Shown piece after piece: positions 38,723 to 48,845 of a stretch of DNA of 53,673 nt. Origin of the DNA: Stutzerimonas nosocomialis (GTDB lineage Bacteria > Pseudomonadota > Gammaproteobacteria > Pseudomonadales > Pseudomonadaceae); contig NZ_QLAE01000034.1 of assembly GCF_005876855.1 (NCBI RefSeq), positions 1 to 53,673 of the forward strand, written 5' to 3'. Numbering within the stretch: position 1 is the stretch's first letter; each line of letters begins with the position of its first letter. The notes beneath the pieces are model-generated. The model was not told where the DNA came from, made no database searches, and worked only from the letters and a program-made list of their open reading frames with translations. Made by a program: the position numbers and the translations under genes.

Positions 38723-39835
38723 ATGGACTGGCAAGACCAGATCGCCAACCCCAACTTCAGAGCGCTCGCGGCAGCGACCATCGTTCTGCTGATCCTCAGC
38801 CTGTTCAGCCGGGTGCTCACCGCCGTGATTCTTCGCCTGGCCCGCGGCTTCGTGGTGACCCGCGAACTCTCTCAGCACCTGGAAAAACCCGTGCGCCTGC
38901 TGCTGCCCCTGCTGGGCCTGCAGGCGGTCTGGACCGCCGCGTCCGACGAGGTGCTGTTCATCGGCGCGGCGCGCCACGTCACTGGTCTCTTGATCATCGG
39001 TTGCGTCACCTGGATGGCGCTGCGGGCGCTGCGCGGGATCGAACAGGTGATCCTGCTGAGCAACCCGGTCAACGTCGCCGACAACCTGCGCGCCCGACGC
39101 ATCCAGACCCAGACCCGCGTACTGCTGCGCAGCCTGAGCTTCCTGATCCTGCTGGTCGGCGTCTCCAGCATGCTGATGACCTTTCCCGCGGCCAGGCAGT
39201 TCGGCACCAGCCTGCTGGCCTCGGCGGGTCTGGCCGGTCTTGCGGTGGGTTTCGCGGCCCGCCCGGTGCTGGCCAACCTGATCGCGGGCATGCAGATCGC
39301 CATCACCCAGCCGATCCGCCTGGACGACGTGGTGATCGTCGAAGGGGAATGGGGGCGCATCGAGGAAATCACCGCGACCTACGTGATCGTGCGCATCTGG
39401 GACGACCGCCGCCTGGTGACGCCGCTGCAATACTTCATCGAACAGCCGTTCCAGAACTGGACCCGCAGCGGTTCGAGCCTCATCGGCTCGGTGTTCCTCT
39501 GGGTCGACTATTCCCTGCCGCTGGAGCCGCTGCGCGAGGAGCTGCGCCGGCTCTGCAAGGACGTCCCCGAACTCTGGGACGGCCGCGTCTGCGTACTGCA
39601 GGTGACCGATACCAGCGAGAAGTCGATTCAGTTGCGGGCGCTGGTGAGCTCGCCCGACTCGTCACGCAACTGGGACCTGCGCTGCCACATCCGGGAAAAC
39701 CTGATCGGTTTCGTCCAGCGCCAGTACCCCAACGCGCTGCCGCAACTGCGGGCGGACCTGGCGGTCGGTCAGAAGCACCAGATCGACCGCGATACCCCCG
39801 AGCACGTCGAACCCGAACGGCAGCCGCCGGTCTAG
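38723..39835 (+). CDS. MscS-family mechanosensitive channel
   Basis: A 370-residue channel of the small-conductance family. About four hydrophobic segments come first. The pore-lining helix is LLASAGLAGLAVGFAARPVL near residues 163-182, rich in Gly and Ala as in MscS TM3. It is followed by the beta domain signature PIRLDDVVIVEGEWGRIEEI and the ATYVIVRIWDDRRLVTPLQYF loop. A soluble C-terminal domain follows. It releases solutes during hypo-osmotic shock. Its last 4 nt overlap the 3' end of the convergent CinA-type gene. Confidence 0.92.
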   Translation: MDWQDQIANPNFRALAAATIVLLILSLFSRVLTAVILRLARGFVVTRELSQHLEKPVRLLLPLLGLQAVWTAASDEVLFIGAARHVTGLLIIGCVTWMALRALRGIEQVILLSNPVNVADNLRARRIQTQTRVLLRSLSFLILLVGVSSMLMTFPAARQFGTSLLASAGLAGLAVGFAARPVLANLIAGMQIAITQPIRLDDVVIVEGEWGRIEEITATYVIVRIWDDRRLVTPLQYFIEQPFQNWTRSGSSLIGSVFLWVDYSLPLEPLREELRRLCKDVPELWDGRVCVLQVTDTSEKSIQLRALVSSPDSSRNWDLRCHIRENLIGFVQRQYPNALPQLRADLAVGQKHQIDRDTPEHVEPERQPPV

Positions 39836-40338
39836 TCGTCGGCGCCCTGGCGCAGCTTGTCCAGCAGCAGTCGGTACTTCTCGGCGAGCACCGTGAGGCC
39901 GTGGCGCGCGGCCTGCTTGCGCACCTCTACCCGATCGCCGTCGAACTTCACCGTTTCGCTGATCACCACCTGCCGATCGTCCTTCATCAGCGCATAGGCA
40001 AAGCAATGGGTGCCCGCCTCGTCTTCGGCCGAGTCGTCGGCAACGCCCGTATTGGCGATGGCAATGGTGGCGACGCTGGCGTTGAGCGCGCCGATGGCCA
40101 TCTCGGTGGCCACCTCTTCGCTGGTCAGGCCGAAGGTTTCGATGGTCTCGAAACTGACGTGCAGCAGACGGTTCTTGGCCTTGGGCGAATAGACGACGAA
40201 GCCGCTGTCGAGGACCTGGCCGCAGCCAGGCAGGTCACCCAGCAGCGAGGCCATCAGGCCGCAGGTGGAGGATTCGGCGGTGGTCAGCTGAAGGTCGTTT
40301 TCCTTGAGAAAGGAAATCACGTCAGCAAGGTCTTGCAT
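39832..40338 (-). CDS. CinA C-terminal-type amidohydrolase (PncC-like)
   Basis: A 168-residue stand-alone CinA C-terminal domain. The family motif is TAESSTCGLMASLLGDLPG, containing the nucleophilic Ser, followed by GFVVYSPKAKNRLLHV and IANTGVADD. PncC-type enzymes deamidate nicotinamide mononucleotide in NAD recycling. This form lacks the N-terminal CinA domain and carries an acidic insertion (DDSAEDEAG) near the usual GIAGP loop, so activity is plausible but not certain. It converges on the MscS gene with a 4-nt overlap. Confidence 0.86.
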   Translation of the reverse strand: MQDLADVISFLKENDLQLTTAESSTCGLMASLLGDLPGCGQVLDSGFVVYSPKAKNRLLHVSFETIETFGLTSEEVATEMAIGALNASVATIAIANTGVADDSAEDEAGTHCFAYALMKDDRQVVISETVKFDGDRVEVRKQAARHGLTVLAEKYRLLLDKLRQGADD

Positions 40339-40639
40339 GGCTCGTACTCCAGTCTTGTAAGGCGTCTTCGTTTAAGGCGCGGCGTCCCTTTCCGAGCCGG
40401 CGGTCAGATGCAAAGTTCCAGCCCCGCTCTTTTCGCCCAAAGGTGAGAACTTCTTCATAGCGTCCCGGTCTTGTTCAGGTGTAGGGCCAACGCTGTCCTA
40501 CCCGCCTGCGCGGCGGTTCGAACAAGGAACTCCAAATCTTGCTGTGCTCATGGTTGCGTCGGGTTTTAGGGCCTTAACGCGGGAAATTTGTGCTCGTTGT
40601 TGGCATCGGCATGGTGGCCGGTGGCTCGTGGAGAACGTG
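40339..40639 (+). promoter_or_regulatory. control region of the glycogen/trehalose operon
   Basis: This 301-bp divergent gap holds no gene. GAACTT at 40447-40452 followed 16 nt later by TCTTG is a partial AlgU-like match. A small inverted repeat GTAGG-N11-CCTAC sits at 40481-40501. Trehalose and glycogen operons in Pseudomonas respond to osmotic stress and stationary phase, but I cannot name the sigma factor from sequence alone. Confidence 0.32.
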
Positions 40640-42190
40640 ATGAGTAATGCAGCTGTGAATGCCCAGCCGATAGCATCGAAGAAAATCGATCGATCGTTAC
40701 CTTCAGGGAACCGCCCGGTGCTGCAGATCAGCAGCACCCAGGACGACAAGAAAAAAATCCTGTTCGTCACCTCCGAGCTGACCGATCTGGTCAAGACCGG
40801 CGGCCTGGCGGACGTGTCCGCCGCCCTTCCGCGAGCCCTGGGTCCGCTGCACGATGTGCGCGTGCTGATCCCCGGATACCCGCAGGTGCTCGAATGCGGC
40901 CAGCCGATTCGCGTGGTCGGCAGCCTTGGCCCCCAGGCGGACGTGCCGGCCTGCAAGATCGGCCGGCTCGACCTGCCCGATGGCCTGATCATCTATGTAC
41001 TGATCTGCCCCGAGCTGTACGAGCGTGACGGCACGCCCTACGGCGACGAGCACGGCAACGACTGGCCCGACAACCCGGTTCGCTTCGCCAGGCTCGGCCT
41101 GGCCGCGGCGGAAATCGCCGGCGGCACCGCCTGCATCCGCTGGGCGCCGGACCTGGTGCACGCCCACGACTGGCCGGCGGGCCTGGTGCCCGCCTACATG
41201 CGCTGGCGCGGCCTGAAGACGCCGAGCGTGTTCACCATCCACAACCTGGCCTACCAGGGGCTGATGAGCATGAACCAGCGTCGCCGCCTGGGCATCCCGG
41301 TCGAGGCGTGCCATTTCGAGCAGATGGAGTTCTACGGGCACCTGTCCCTGCTCAAGGCCGGCATCGCCTACGCCGACCACGTCACCACGGTCAGCGCCAC
41401 CTATGCCGAAGAAATCACCACCCCGGAATTCGGCTGCGGGCTGGATGGCTATCTGCGGGTCAAGGCCCGCCAGGGGCTGCTCAGCGGCATCCTCAACGGG
41501 ATCGACGAAAGCTGGGACCCGGCCACCGATACCCACCTGATCCAGAACTTCGGCTTGCATGACTGGGCCGGCAAGGCCGCCAACGCCCGCCACGTCCGGG
41601 AGATGTTCGGCCTGGCGCCGTCCGAGGGGCCGCTGTTCAGCGTGGTGTCGCGGCTGGTCCACCAGAAAGGCATCGACCTGACCCGTGGCGTCGCGCAGAC
41701 CATCGTCGAAGCCGGTGGCCAGGTGGCGATCATCGGCCGTGGCGACGCCCGCATCGAAGACGAGCTGCGTGAACTCGCCGCGCGCTACCCGGGCCAGGTC
41801 GGGGTGCACATCGGCTTCAACGAAACCGACGCGCGCTGCCTGTTCGCCGGCAGCGACTTTCTGCTGATGCCCTCGCGCTTCGAGCCCTGCGGCCTGAGCC
41901 AGATGTACGCCCAGCGCTTCGGCTCGCTGCCGGTCGCACGCCGCACCGGCGGGCTGGCCGACTCCATCGAGGACGGCGTCACCGGGTTCCTGTTCGACGA
42001 CGCCACGGTCGACAGCTATCGCCACGCGGTTGAGCGTGCGCTGGCGGTGTTCGAGCGCCCCCAGCTGCTCAACGCGATGCGTTGCCGCGCGATGAACGCC
42101 GGGTTCTTCTGGCGACAGTCGATCGCGCCGTACGACCAACTCTATCGGCGACTTTTGGGAGACCAGCAGGCGGCCGCAACCACTGTTTGA
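40640..42190 (+). CDS. glgA: GlgA, glycogen synthase (GT5)
   Basis: A 516-residue glycogen synthase. The N-terminal nucleotide-sugar loop is LVKTGGLADVSAALP with K52, and the C-terminal catalytic segment is PSRFEPCGLSQMYAQRFGS with TGGLADSIEDG. It adds glucose from ADP-glucose to alpha-1,4-glucan. An N-terminal tail of about 35 residues precedes the usual KKILFVTSE start. ATG 40640 has GGAGAACG directly upstream. It is first in the operon, with treZ 11 nt downstream, so glucan synthesis is co-ordinated with its conversion to trehalose. glgC is not in this window. Confidence 0.94.
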   Translation: MSNAAVNAQPIASKKIDRSLPSGNRPVLQISSTQDDKKKILFVTSELTDLVKTGGLADVSAALPRALGPLHDVRVLIPGYPQVLECGQPIRVVGSLGPQADVPACKIGRLDLPDGLIIYVLICPELYERDGTPYGDEHGNDWPDNPVRFARLGLAAAEIAGGTACIRWAPDLVHAHDWPAGLVPAYMRWRGLKTPSVFTIHNLAYQGLMSMNQRRRLGIPVEACHFEQMEFYGHLSLLKAGIAYADHVTTVSATYAEEITTPEFGCGLDGYLRVKARQGLLSGILNGIDESWDPATDTHLIQNFGLHDWAGKAANARHVREMFGLAPSEGPLFSVVSRLVHQKGIDLTRGVAQTIVEAGGQVAIIGRGDARIEDELRELAARYPGQVGVHIGFNETDARCLFAGSDFLLMPSRFEPCGLSQMYAQRFGSLPVARRTGGLADSIEDGVTGFLFDDATVDSYRHAVERALAVFERPQLLNAMRCRAMNAGFFWRQSIAPYDQLYRRLLGDQQAAATTV

Positions 42191-42201
42191 AGAGGTCATC
42201 A

Positions 42202-43977
42202 ATGCCAATGCAATACACCCGGAGGGGGCATCACGGACCGGTCCTTCTTGACGATACTCATGCTCGGTTCCGGCTCTGGGCGCCCGACGCCAAAAGCGTC
42301 AGCCTGGTTCTTGTCGATGGCGACACACTCCCCATGCAGGCGGCCGACGACGGCTGGTACAGCGTCGAGGCGCCCTGCCGTCCGGGTACCCACTACCGCT
42401 TTCGCATCGATGACGAACTGGACGTGCCGGACCCCGCGTCCCGCCTCCAGGCCGGCGACGTGCACTCACCCAGCGTGCTGATCGACCCCGACGCCTATCG
42501 CTGGCGCACCCCCGAATGGAAAGGCCGGCCGTGGCACGAGGCGGTGCTCTACGAGTTGCACGTACTGGCGTACGGCGGCTACGCGGGCATCGAAGCGCGC
42601 CTGCCGGAGCTGGCCGAGCTTGGCGTCACGGCCATCGAGCTGATGCCGATCGCCGAATTCCCCGGCGACCGCAACTGGGGCTACGACGGCGTGCTGCCCT
42701 ATGCGCCCGAAGCCTCCTACGGCAACCCCGAAGACCTCAAGCGGCTGATCGACCGGGCCCATGAGCTGGGGCTGATGGTCTTTCTCGACGTGGTCTACAA
42801 CCACTTCGGCCCGGATGGCAATTACCTGGGGCGCTACGCCAAGCACTTCTTCCGCCATGACCAGCAGACGCCCTGGGGCGATGCGATCGATTTTCGCCGC
42901 AGCGAGGTGCGCAACTTCTTCATCGACAACGCGCTGATGTGGCTGATGGAGTACCGCTTCGACGGCCTGCGTTTCGATGCGGTGCATGCGATTCCGGACC
43001 GCAGCTTTCTCACCGAGCTGTCCGAGCGCATCCGCGCCGAGACCGAGCCAGGACGCCACGTGCACCTGGTGCTGGAGAACGAACACAACCGTTCCAGCCT
43101 GCTCGAACAGAGCTTCGATGCCCAGTGGAACGACGACGGCCATAACGTGCTGCACACCCTGCTGACCGACGAAAGCCAGGGTTACTACGGCGACTACCAC
43201 CAGGACTCGACCGACAAGCTGGTGCGCTTTCTCGGCGAAGGCTTCATCTACCAGGGCCAGCAGAACCGCCGTGGTGAATCGCGTGGCGAGCCGAGCGGGC
43301 ACCTGCCTACGACGGCCTTCGTGCTGTTCCTGCAGAATCACGATCAGACCGGCAACCGCGCCTTCGGCGAACGCCTGATCAGCCTCGCCGACCCCGACGC
43401 GCTCAGGGCGGCCACGGCGTTGCTGCTGCTCTCCCCGATGGTGCCGTTGCTGTTCATGGGCGAGGAATGGGGCTCGCGTCAGCCGTTCCTGTTCTTCACC
43501 AGCCACCACGGCGAACTGGCCGATGCGGTGCGTGAAGGCCGGCGTGGCGAATTCGCCGAGTTCGCCGAATTCCAGGACGAGGCGACGCGCGCGCGGATTC
43601 CCGACCCCAACGAGCAGAAGACCTTCGACGCCTCCTGCCCGGATTTCACCAGCATCCGCGAACCCGGCCATGCCGAATGGCACGCGCTGTACCGGGAGCT
43701 GCTCTCGGTTCGCCACCGCGAGATCATCCCGCGCCTCGAAGGGGCTCGCTTCGGCGGCGCCCAGGCGCTGGGCACCGCGGCCGCGCTGGCCCACTGGCAG
43801 CTCGGCGACGGCTCCCGGCTGCGGATCGCGCTCAACCTGAGCGACCTGCCGGTGGCGCTCGATCCCGCCGGCGAATCCGCCAGGCTGCTCCACGCCAGTG
43901 CCCACGAGGCCGAGGCGAGCCGCGACAGGCTGCCGCCGCGCACCGCCTTCGTCCACCTGGAGCCTGCCCATGTCTGA
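42202..43977 (+). CDS. treZ: TreZ, malto-oligosyltrehalose trehalohydrolase
   Basis: A 591-residue GH13 enzyme. An N-terminal carbohydrate-binding domain (ARFRLWAPDAKSVSLVLVDG) precedes the barrel. Catalytic residues are D259 in GLRFDAVHA, E292 in LVLENEHN and D381 in NHDQTGNR; DVVYNHFGPDGNYL is also typical. It cuts the terminal trehalose from the malto-oligosyltrehalose made by TreY. ATG 42202 has AGAGG upstream. Its end overlaps malQ by 8 nt. Confidence 0.95.
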   Translation: MPMQYTRRGHHGPVLLDDTHARFRLWAPDAKSVSLVLVDGDTLPMQAADDGWYSVEAPCRPGTHYRFRIDDELDVPDPASRLQAGDVHSPSVLIDPDAYRWRTPEWKGRPWHEAVLYELHVLAYGGYAGIEARLPELAELGVTAIELMPIAEFPGDRNWGYDGVLPYAPEASYGNPEDLKRLIDRAHELGLMVFLDVVYNHFGPDGNYLGRYAKHFFRHDQQTPWGDAIDFRRSEVRNFFIDNALMWLMEYRFDGLRFDAVHAIPDRSFLTELSERIRAETEPGRHVHLVLENEHNRSSLLEQSFDAQWNDDGHNVLHTLLTDESQGYYGDYHQDSTDKLVRFLGEGFIYQGQQNRRGESRGEPSGHLPTTAFVLFLQNHDQTGNRAFGERLISLADPDALRAATALLLLSPMVPLLFMGEEWGSRQPFLFFTSHHGELADAVREGRRGEFAEFAEFQDEATRARIPDPNEQKTFDASCPDFTSIREPGHAEWHALYRELLSVRHREIIPRLEGARFGGAQALGTAAALAHWQLGDGSRLRIALNLSDLPVALDPAGESARLLHASAHEAEASRDRLPPRTAFVHLEPAHV

Positions 43978-46042
43978 CCTCAAGCAGCTCGCCCGGGCGG
44001 CCGGCCTGTCGATCGACTGGGTCGATGCCGACGGCAACGACCAGCGGGTCCCGGACGACGTACTGCGCAAGGTGCTTGCCGCGCTCGGCCTGGAAGCCGG
44101 CAGCGACGAGCAGATCCGCCGCAGCCTGCAGAAACTCGAGGAAAGCGTCGGCCAGGCACAGCTGCCGCCGCTGATGACCGTCGACCTGGGCATGCCGCTG
44201 GACCTCGGCGACCACTTCGCACCGGACACGCCCTACAGCCTGAGCCTGGAAGACCAGACCCAGCCGTTGACCGGGACGCTGGATGCCCGGGCGCGCCTGC
44301 CCGGCATCGAGACGCCGGGCTATCACCAGCTCAGCCTGGACGGCCAACGGATCACCGTCGCGGTGGCGCCCGAGGCCTGCCCCTCGGTCGAGGACGTCGC
44401 CGGCCCCGGCGCCTGGGGCCTGACCGTCCAGCTCTACGGGCTTCGCCGCCCCGGAGACGGCGGCGTGGGCGATACCGAGGCGCTGGAAGACTTCGCCCGC
44501 AACGCCGCGCAGCATGGCGCCTCGGCGATCGGCATCAGCCCGGTGCATGCGATGTTCCCGGGGTATCCGAACCAGTACAGCCCCTATTCGCCTTCCAGCC
44601 GGCTGTTCTTCAACGTGCTGCACAGCTCGCCGGGCAGCATCTTGGGCGAGCGGCGCCTACGCCAGGCGATCGACGCCTGCGGCCTTGCCGATGAGTTGCA
44701 GCGCCTCGAGGCGCTCGAACTGGTGGACTGGCTGGCGGTCACGCACGCGCGGATGCGCCTGCTGCGCGCGCTGTTCGAGGACTTCAGCGCCGGCGAAGAT
44801 CCCCTGCAACAGGATTTCGAAAGCTTCCGCGCCGCCGGTGGGGAGGCCCTGGAAAACCACTGCCGCTTCGAAGCGCTGCATGCCGTGCTGCTCGACGACG
44901 ACGGCTCGCCCCAGGGCTGGGCCAGCTGGCCCGAGCAGTATCGCGATCCGTCGAGCCCGGCGGTGCTGCGCTTCGCCGAGGAGAATGCCGACGAGATCAG
45001 CTTCCACGCGTTCGCCCAGTGGCTCATGGCCCGGGGGCTGGAGCGCGCCCAGGTGGCGGCCAAGAGCGCAGGCATGGGCATCGGGCTGATCGCGGACCTC
45101 GCGGTGGGCGCCGACAGCGGCGGCAGTCAGGCCTGGAGCCGGCAGGCCGAATTGCTGTCGTCGCTGTCGGTGGGTGCGCCGCCGGACATCCTCAATCGCC
45201 AGGGCCAGAGCTGGGGCATTTCCGCCTTCTCGCCCTGGGGGCTGAAGCAGAACGGTTTCCGGGCCTTCATCGAGATGCTGCGCGCCAACCTCGCCCATGC
45301 CGGCGGCATGCGCATCGACCATGTGATGGGCCTGATGCGTCTGTGGGTGACGCCCGAGGGCGTGGGGCCCGATCAGGGTGCCTACCTGAACTACCCGTTC
45401 GACGACATGCTGCGCCTGCTGACCCTCGAAGCCTGGCGGCACAAGGCGGTGATCCTGGGCGAGGACCTCGGCACGGTGCCCGAGGGGCTGAGCGAAAAGC
45501 TCGCCGCGCGGGGCATTCTCGGCATGCGCGTGCTGCTCTTCGAGCGGGACGACGAGGCCCGCTTCGTGCCGCCGCGCGAATGGCCCGACGATGCGCTGGC
45601 CACCACCGCCACCCACGACATTCCGTCGATTGCCGGCTGGTGGCAGGCCAACGACATCGACTGGCGTATCCGTGTCGGCCAGGTCGACGAATCCAAGCGC
45701 AAGGGGCAGATGGAAGAACGCGAGCGCGAGCGGCACGGGCTGGTGCGCGCCCTGCGCGAGGACACCGGCAGCCCGGCAGGCGACGAGATGCAGGAGCAGG
45801 AGGTGGTCGATGGCGCCACTTCGTTCATCGGCCATACCCCCGCGCCGCTGGTACTGCTGCCGCTCGAGGACGCCCTCGGCCTGGTGGACCAGCCCAACCT
45901 GCCCGGAACCATAGACAGCCACCCCAACTGGCGCCGCCGCTATGCCGGCGACAGCGCCACGCTGCTAGACGCGCAGACGCCGGCCCGACGGCTGGAGCGG
46001 CTGGCGCAAGCACGATGGCAATCCCTTCGGAGTCGGCAATGA
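43970..46042 (+). CDS. malQ: MalQ, 4-alpha-glucanotransferase
   Basis: A 690-residue GH77 enzyme of the long bacterial type with an N-terminal extension. Motifs: GVGDTEALEDF, PVHAMFPGYPNQYSPYSPSS, nucleophile D450 in MRIDHVMG, acid/base E498 in ILGEDLGTVPEG and D550 in TATHDIPS. It transfers maltodextrin segments between chains, probably recycling the short oligosaccharides left by TreZ and GlgX. It overlaps treZ by 8 nt and treY by 4 nt (ATGA). Confidence 0.94.
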   Translation: MSDLKQLARAAGLSIDWVDADGNDQRVPDDVLRKVLAALGLEAGSDEQIRRSLQKLEESVGQAQLPPLMTVDLGMPLDLGDHFAPDTPYSLSLEDQTQPLTGTLDARARLPGIETPGYHQLSLDGQRITVAVAPEACPSVEDVAGPGAWGLTVQLYGLRRPGDGGVGDTEALEDFARNAAQHGASAIGISPVHAMFPGYPNQYSPYSPSSRLFFNVLHSSPGSILGERRLRQAIDACGLADELQRLEALELVDWLAVTHARMRLLRALFEDFSAGEDPLQQDFESFRAAGGEALENHCRFEALHAVLLDDDGSPQGWASWPEQYRDPSSPAVLRFAEENADEISFHAFAQWLMARGLERAQVAAKSAGMGIGLIADLAVGADSGGSQAWSRQAELLSSLSVGAPPDILNRQGQSWGISAFSPWGLKQNGFRAFIEMLRANLAHAGGMRIDHVMGLMRLWVTPEGVGPDQGAYLNYPFDDMLRLLTLEAWRHKAVILGEDLGTVPEGLSEKLAARGILGMRVLLFERDDEARFVPPREWPDDALATTATHDIPSIAGWWQANDIDWRIRVGQVDESKRKGQMEERERERHGLVRALREDTGSPAGDEMQEQEVVDGATSFIGHTPAPLVLLPLEDALGLVDQPNLPGTIDSHPNWRRRYAGDSATLLDAQTPARRLERLAQARWQSLRSRQ

Positions 46043-48831
46043 TCAAGGCCCTGAGCGCAACCCTGCGCTTGCAGTTTCACCGCGATTTCACCCTGGACGA
46101 CGCGACGGCACTGGTCGACTACTTCGACCAGCTGGGCATCAGCCACGTCTATGCCTCCCCGCTGCTGACCGCCCGTCCCGGCTCGATGCACGGCTACGAC
46201 GTCACGGACCCGACCCGCATCAACCCCGAGCTGGGCGGCGAAGCGGCCCTGCACCGGTTGGTCGAGGCACTGCGCGCCAAGGGCATGGGGCTGATCCTGG
46301 ACATCGTCTCCAACCACATGGCGGTCGGCGGCAGCGGCAACGCCTGGTGGCTCGACGTGCTCGAATGGGGCCGTCGCAGCCCCTACGCCCAGTTCTTCGA
46401 CATCCAGTGGAATTCGCCCGACCCGCTGCTCGAAGGCCAGCTGCTGATCCCCTTCCTCGGCGTCGACTATGGCGAGGCCCTGCAGCAGGGCCTCATCCCG
46501 CTGCGCCTGGATGCGGACACCGGCTCGCTCTATGCCGAACACTACGAACATCGCTTCCCCATCACTCCGCCGAGCTACGGCGAGGTGCTGCGCGGCTGCG
46601 AGGCACTCAGGCCCCTGGCCCAGCACTTCGATGCGCTCAAGACCGACCCGGCGCCCTACCAGACCGCCCGCCAGCTGCGCGCCGACCTGGCCGAGCAGCT
46701 CAAGGACCCGGCCATCCGCCAGTGCCTGGAGGACGCCCTCTCGCTCTACGACTCGACCACCGACCAGGGCTTCAAGCGCCTGCACTCGCTGCTCGAACGG
46801 CAGAGCTACCGCCTGGCCAGCTGGCGTACCGCGGCCGACGACATCAACTGGCGGCGCTTCTTCGACATCAACGAGCTGGGCGGCCTGCGGGTCGAGCGCC
46901 CGGTGGTATTCGAGGAGACCCACGCGAAGATCTTCGAGCTGGTCGCCGATGGGCTGGTCGACGGGCTGCGCATCGACCATATCGACGGACTGGCCAACCC
47001 GCGCGGCTACTGCCGCCGCCTGCGTCGCCGGGTCGACCGGCTGAACGCCTCGCGGCCGCCCGAGGCGGCCGAAGACCACGTGCCGATCTACGTCGAGAAG
47101 ATCCTCGCCGATGGCGAAACGCTCCAGGACGACTGGGGCGTGGATGGCACCACCGGTTACGAGTTCATGAACCAGGTGTCCCTGGTGCAGCACGATCCGG
47201 CCGGACACGACCCCCTGTGCGAACTGTGGCGCGAGACCAGCGGCCGCACCGACGACTTCATGGAGGAAGTCCGCCAGGCGCGCGAACTGGTCCTGACCGG
47301 TACGCTGGCCGGCGACTTCGAGGCGGTGGCCCAGGCGCTGCTGCAGGTGGCGCGCAGCGACCTGATGACCCGCGACATCACCCTCGGCGCGATTCGCCGG
47401 GCGCTGCTCGAATTGATCGTTCACTTCCCGGTCTATCGCACCTACATCTCGGCGGCCGGACGCCGCGAAGCCGACGAGCCGTTCTTCCAGCAGGCGCTCG
47501 AAGGCGCACGGACCACCCTGCCCGAGGCCGACTGGCCGCTGCTCGATCACCTGGAGCGCTGGCTCGGCGGCGAGAGCCTGCGCTCGGTGCCCCGGGGCGC
47601 GCCTCGCAACGCGCGCCGCTATGCCTGCACGCGCTTCCAGCAGCTGACCTCGCCCGCCGCCGCCAAGGCCGTGGAAGACACCTCCTGCTACCGCTCGGCC
47701 GTGCTGCTGTCGCGCAACGACGTCGGCTTCGATCCCCAGCACTTCAGCGGCACCGTCGAGGCATTCCACCAGGCTTGCCTGGCGCGCCAGCAGCACTTCC
47801 CCGGCAACCTGCTGACCACCGCCACCCACGACCACAAGCGCGGCGAAGACACCCGCACGCGCATCGCGGTGATCAGCGAGCGCGCGCCCTGGTTCGCCGG
47901 CAAGGTCGGCCAGTGGCGCGACCAGGCCGCCGCCTGGCGCATGGAGCTGGACGACGGTCCGGCGCCCTCGCCCGCCGATGAAATGATGCTGTTCCAGACC
48001 CTGCTCGGCAGCTGGGAGCCGACGCTGCAGCCGGACGATGCCGAGGGCATGGAGGTGTATTGCAAGCGCATCCTGCAATGGCAGGAAAAGGCCGTGCGCG
48101 AAGCCAAGCTGCGCAGCACCTGGGGTGCGCCCAACGAGGCCTACGAGTCGGCCTGCCGGGCATACACCCAGGCGCTGCTGCTGGAGGAGTCCGGGGCGGC
48201 GCTGCGCCGGGACATCGCCGCCGCGGCGGCCGAACTCGCCCCCACCGGCGCGCTCAACAGCCTGACGCAGACCCTGCTGCGCATGACCACCCCCGGCGTG
48301 CCCGACCTCTACCAGGGCGCGGACTACTGGGACTTCAGCCTGGTCGACCCGGACAACCGCCGGCCGGTGGACTTCGAGGCGCGCCGGGCCAGCTTCTCGC
48401 TCGACGCCGATGCGGCCGAGCTGCTGGCCAACTGGCACGATGCACGCATCAAGCAGTGGCTGATCGCACGCACGCTCAAGGCGCGCCGGGACGATCCGGA
48501 GCTGTTCACCAAAGGCCGCTACCTGCCGCTGAAGGTCAGCGGCGCCCAGGCCGACCGCCTGGTCGCTTTCGCCCGCGAATGGGAGGGGCGCTGGCTGGTG
48601 GTGCTGGCGGCGCGACTGGCCTATCCCCTGCTGGACGGCGCCAACCAGCCGAGCATCGCCCCGGAGAAATGGGGCGATACACAGGTCGAGCTGCCCGAAG
48701 CGCTGGATGGCGTTTCGTTGGCGGGACTTTTTGCTCGATCCGCAGTCACACCCACACGGGTGAGCCTGGGTGTAGCGCAGGCTCTGGATAGCCTGCCCAT
48801 GGCCATTTTTCAAACAACAGCCTCAACCTAA
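46039..48831 (+). CDS. treY: TreY, malto-oligosyltrehalose synthase
   Basis: A 930-residue GH13 enzyme that converts the reducing end of alpha-1,4-glucan to an alpha,alpha-1,1 trehalose linkage. Family features: LRLQFHRDFTLDDA at the N-terminus, ASPLLTARPGSMHGYDVTDP, D313 in GLRIDHIDG, E353 in VEKILADGE and D598 in TATHDHKRGEDTRTR. I chose ATG 46039, which has CGGAG 8 nt upstream and forms ATGA with the malQ stop, over ATG 46015. The DUF2934 gene follows by 14 nt. Confidence 0.95.
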   Translation: MIKALSATLRLQFHRDFTLDDATALVDYFDQLGISHVYASPLLTARPGSMHGYDVTDPTRINPELGGEAALHRLVEALRAKGMGLILDIVSNHMAVGGSGNAWWLDVLEWGRRSPYAQFFDIQWNSPDPLLEGQLLIPFLGVDYGEALQQGLIPLRLDADTGSLYAEHYEHRFPITPPSYGEVLRGCEALRPLAQHFDALKTDPAPYQTARQLRADLAEQLKDPAIRQCLEDALSLYDSTTDQGFKRLHSLLERQSYRLASWRTAADDINWRRFFDINELGGLRVERPVVFEETHAKIFELVADGLVDGLRIDHIDGLANPRGYCRRLRRRVDRLNASRPPEAAEDHVPIYVEKILADGETLQDDWGVDGTTGYEFMNQVSLVQHDPAGHDPLCELWRETSGRTDDFMEEVRQARELVLTGTLAGDFEAVAQALLQVARSDLMTRDITLGAIRRALLELIVHFPVYRTYISAAGRREADEPFFQQALEGARTTLPEADWPLLDHLERWLGGESLRSVPRGAPRNARRYACTRFQQLTSPAAAKAVEDTSCYRSAVLLSRNDVGFDPQHFSGTVEAFHQACLARQQHFPGNLLTTATHDHKRGEDTRTRIAVISERAPWFAGKVGQWRDQAAAWRMELDDGPAPSPADEMMLFQTLLGSWEPTLQPDDAEGMEVYCKRILQWQEKAVREAKLRSTWGAPNEAYESACRAYTQALLLEESGAALRRDIAAAAAELAPTGALNSLTQTLLRMTTPGVPDLYQGADYWDFSLVDPDNRRPVDFEARRASFSLDADAAELLANWHDARIKQWLIARTLKARRDDPELFTKGRYLPLKVSGAQADRLVAFAREWEGRWLVVLAARLAYPLLDGANQPSIAPEKWGDTQVELPEALDGVSLAGLFARSAVTPTRVSLGVAQALDSLPMAIFQTTAST

Positions 48832-48845
48832 GGAGATTCACCGAT

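Noticed and set aside
45940-48813. 957-codon open frame on the minus strand
   Set aside because: It is antisense to treY, which has full-length family motifs and catalytic residues; the antisense product has no recognisable domain. Such frames are common in high-GC DNA.
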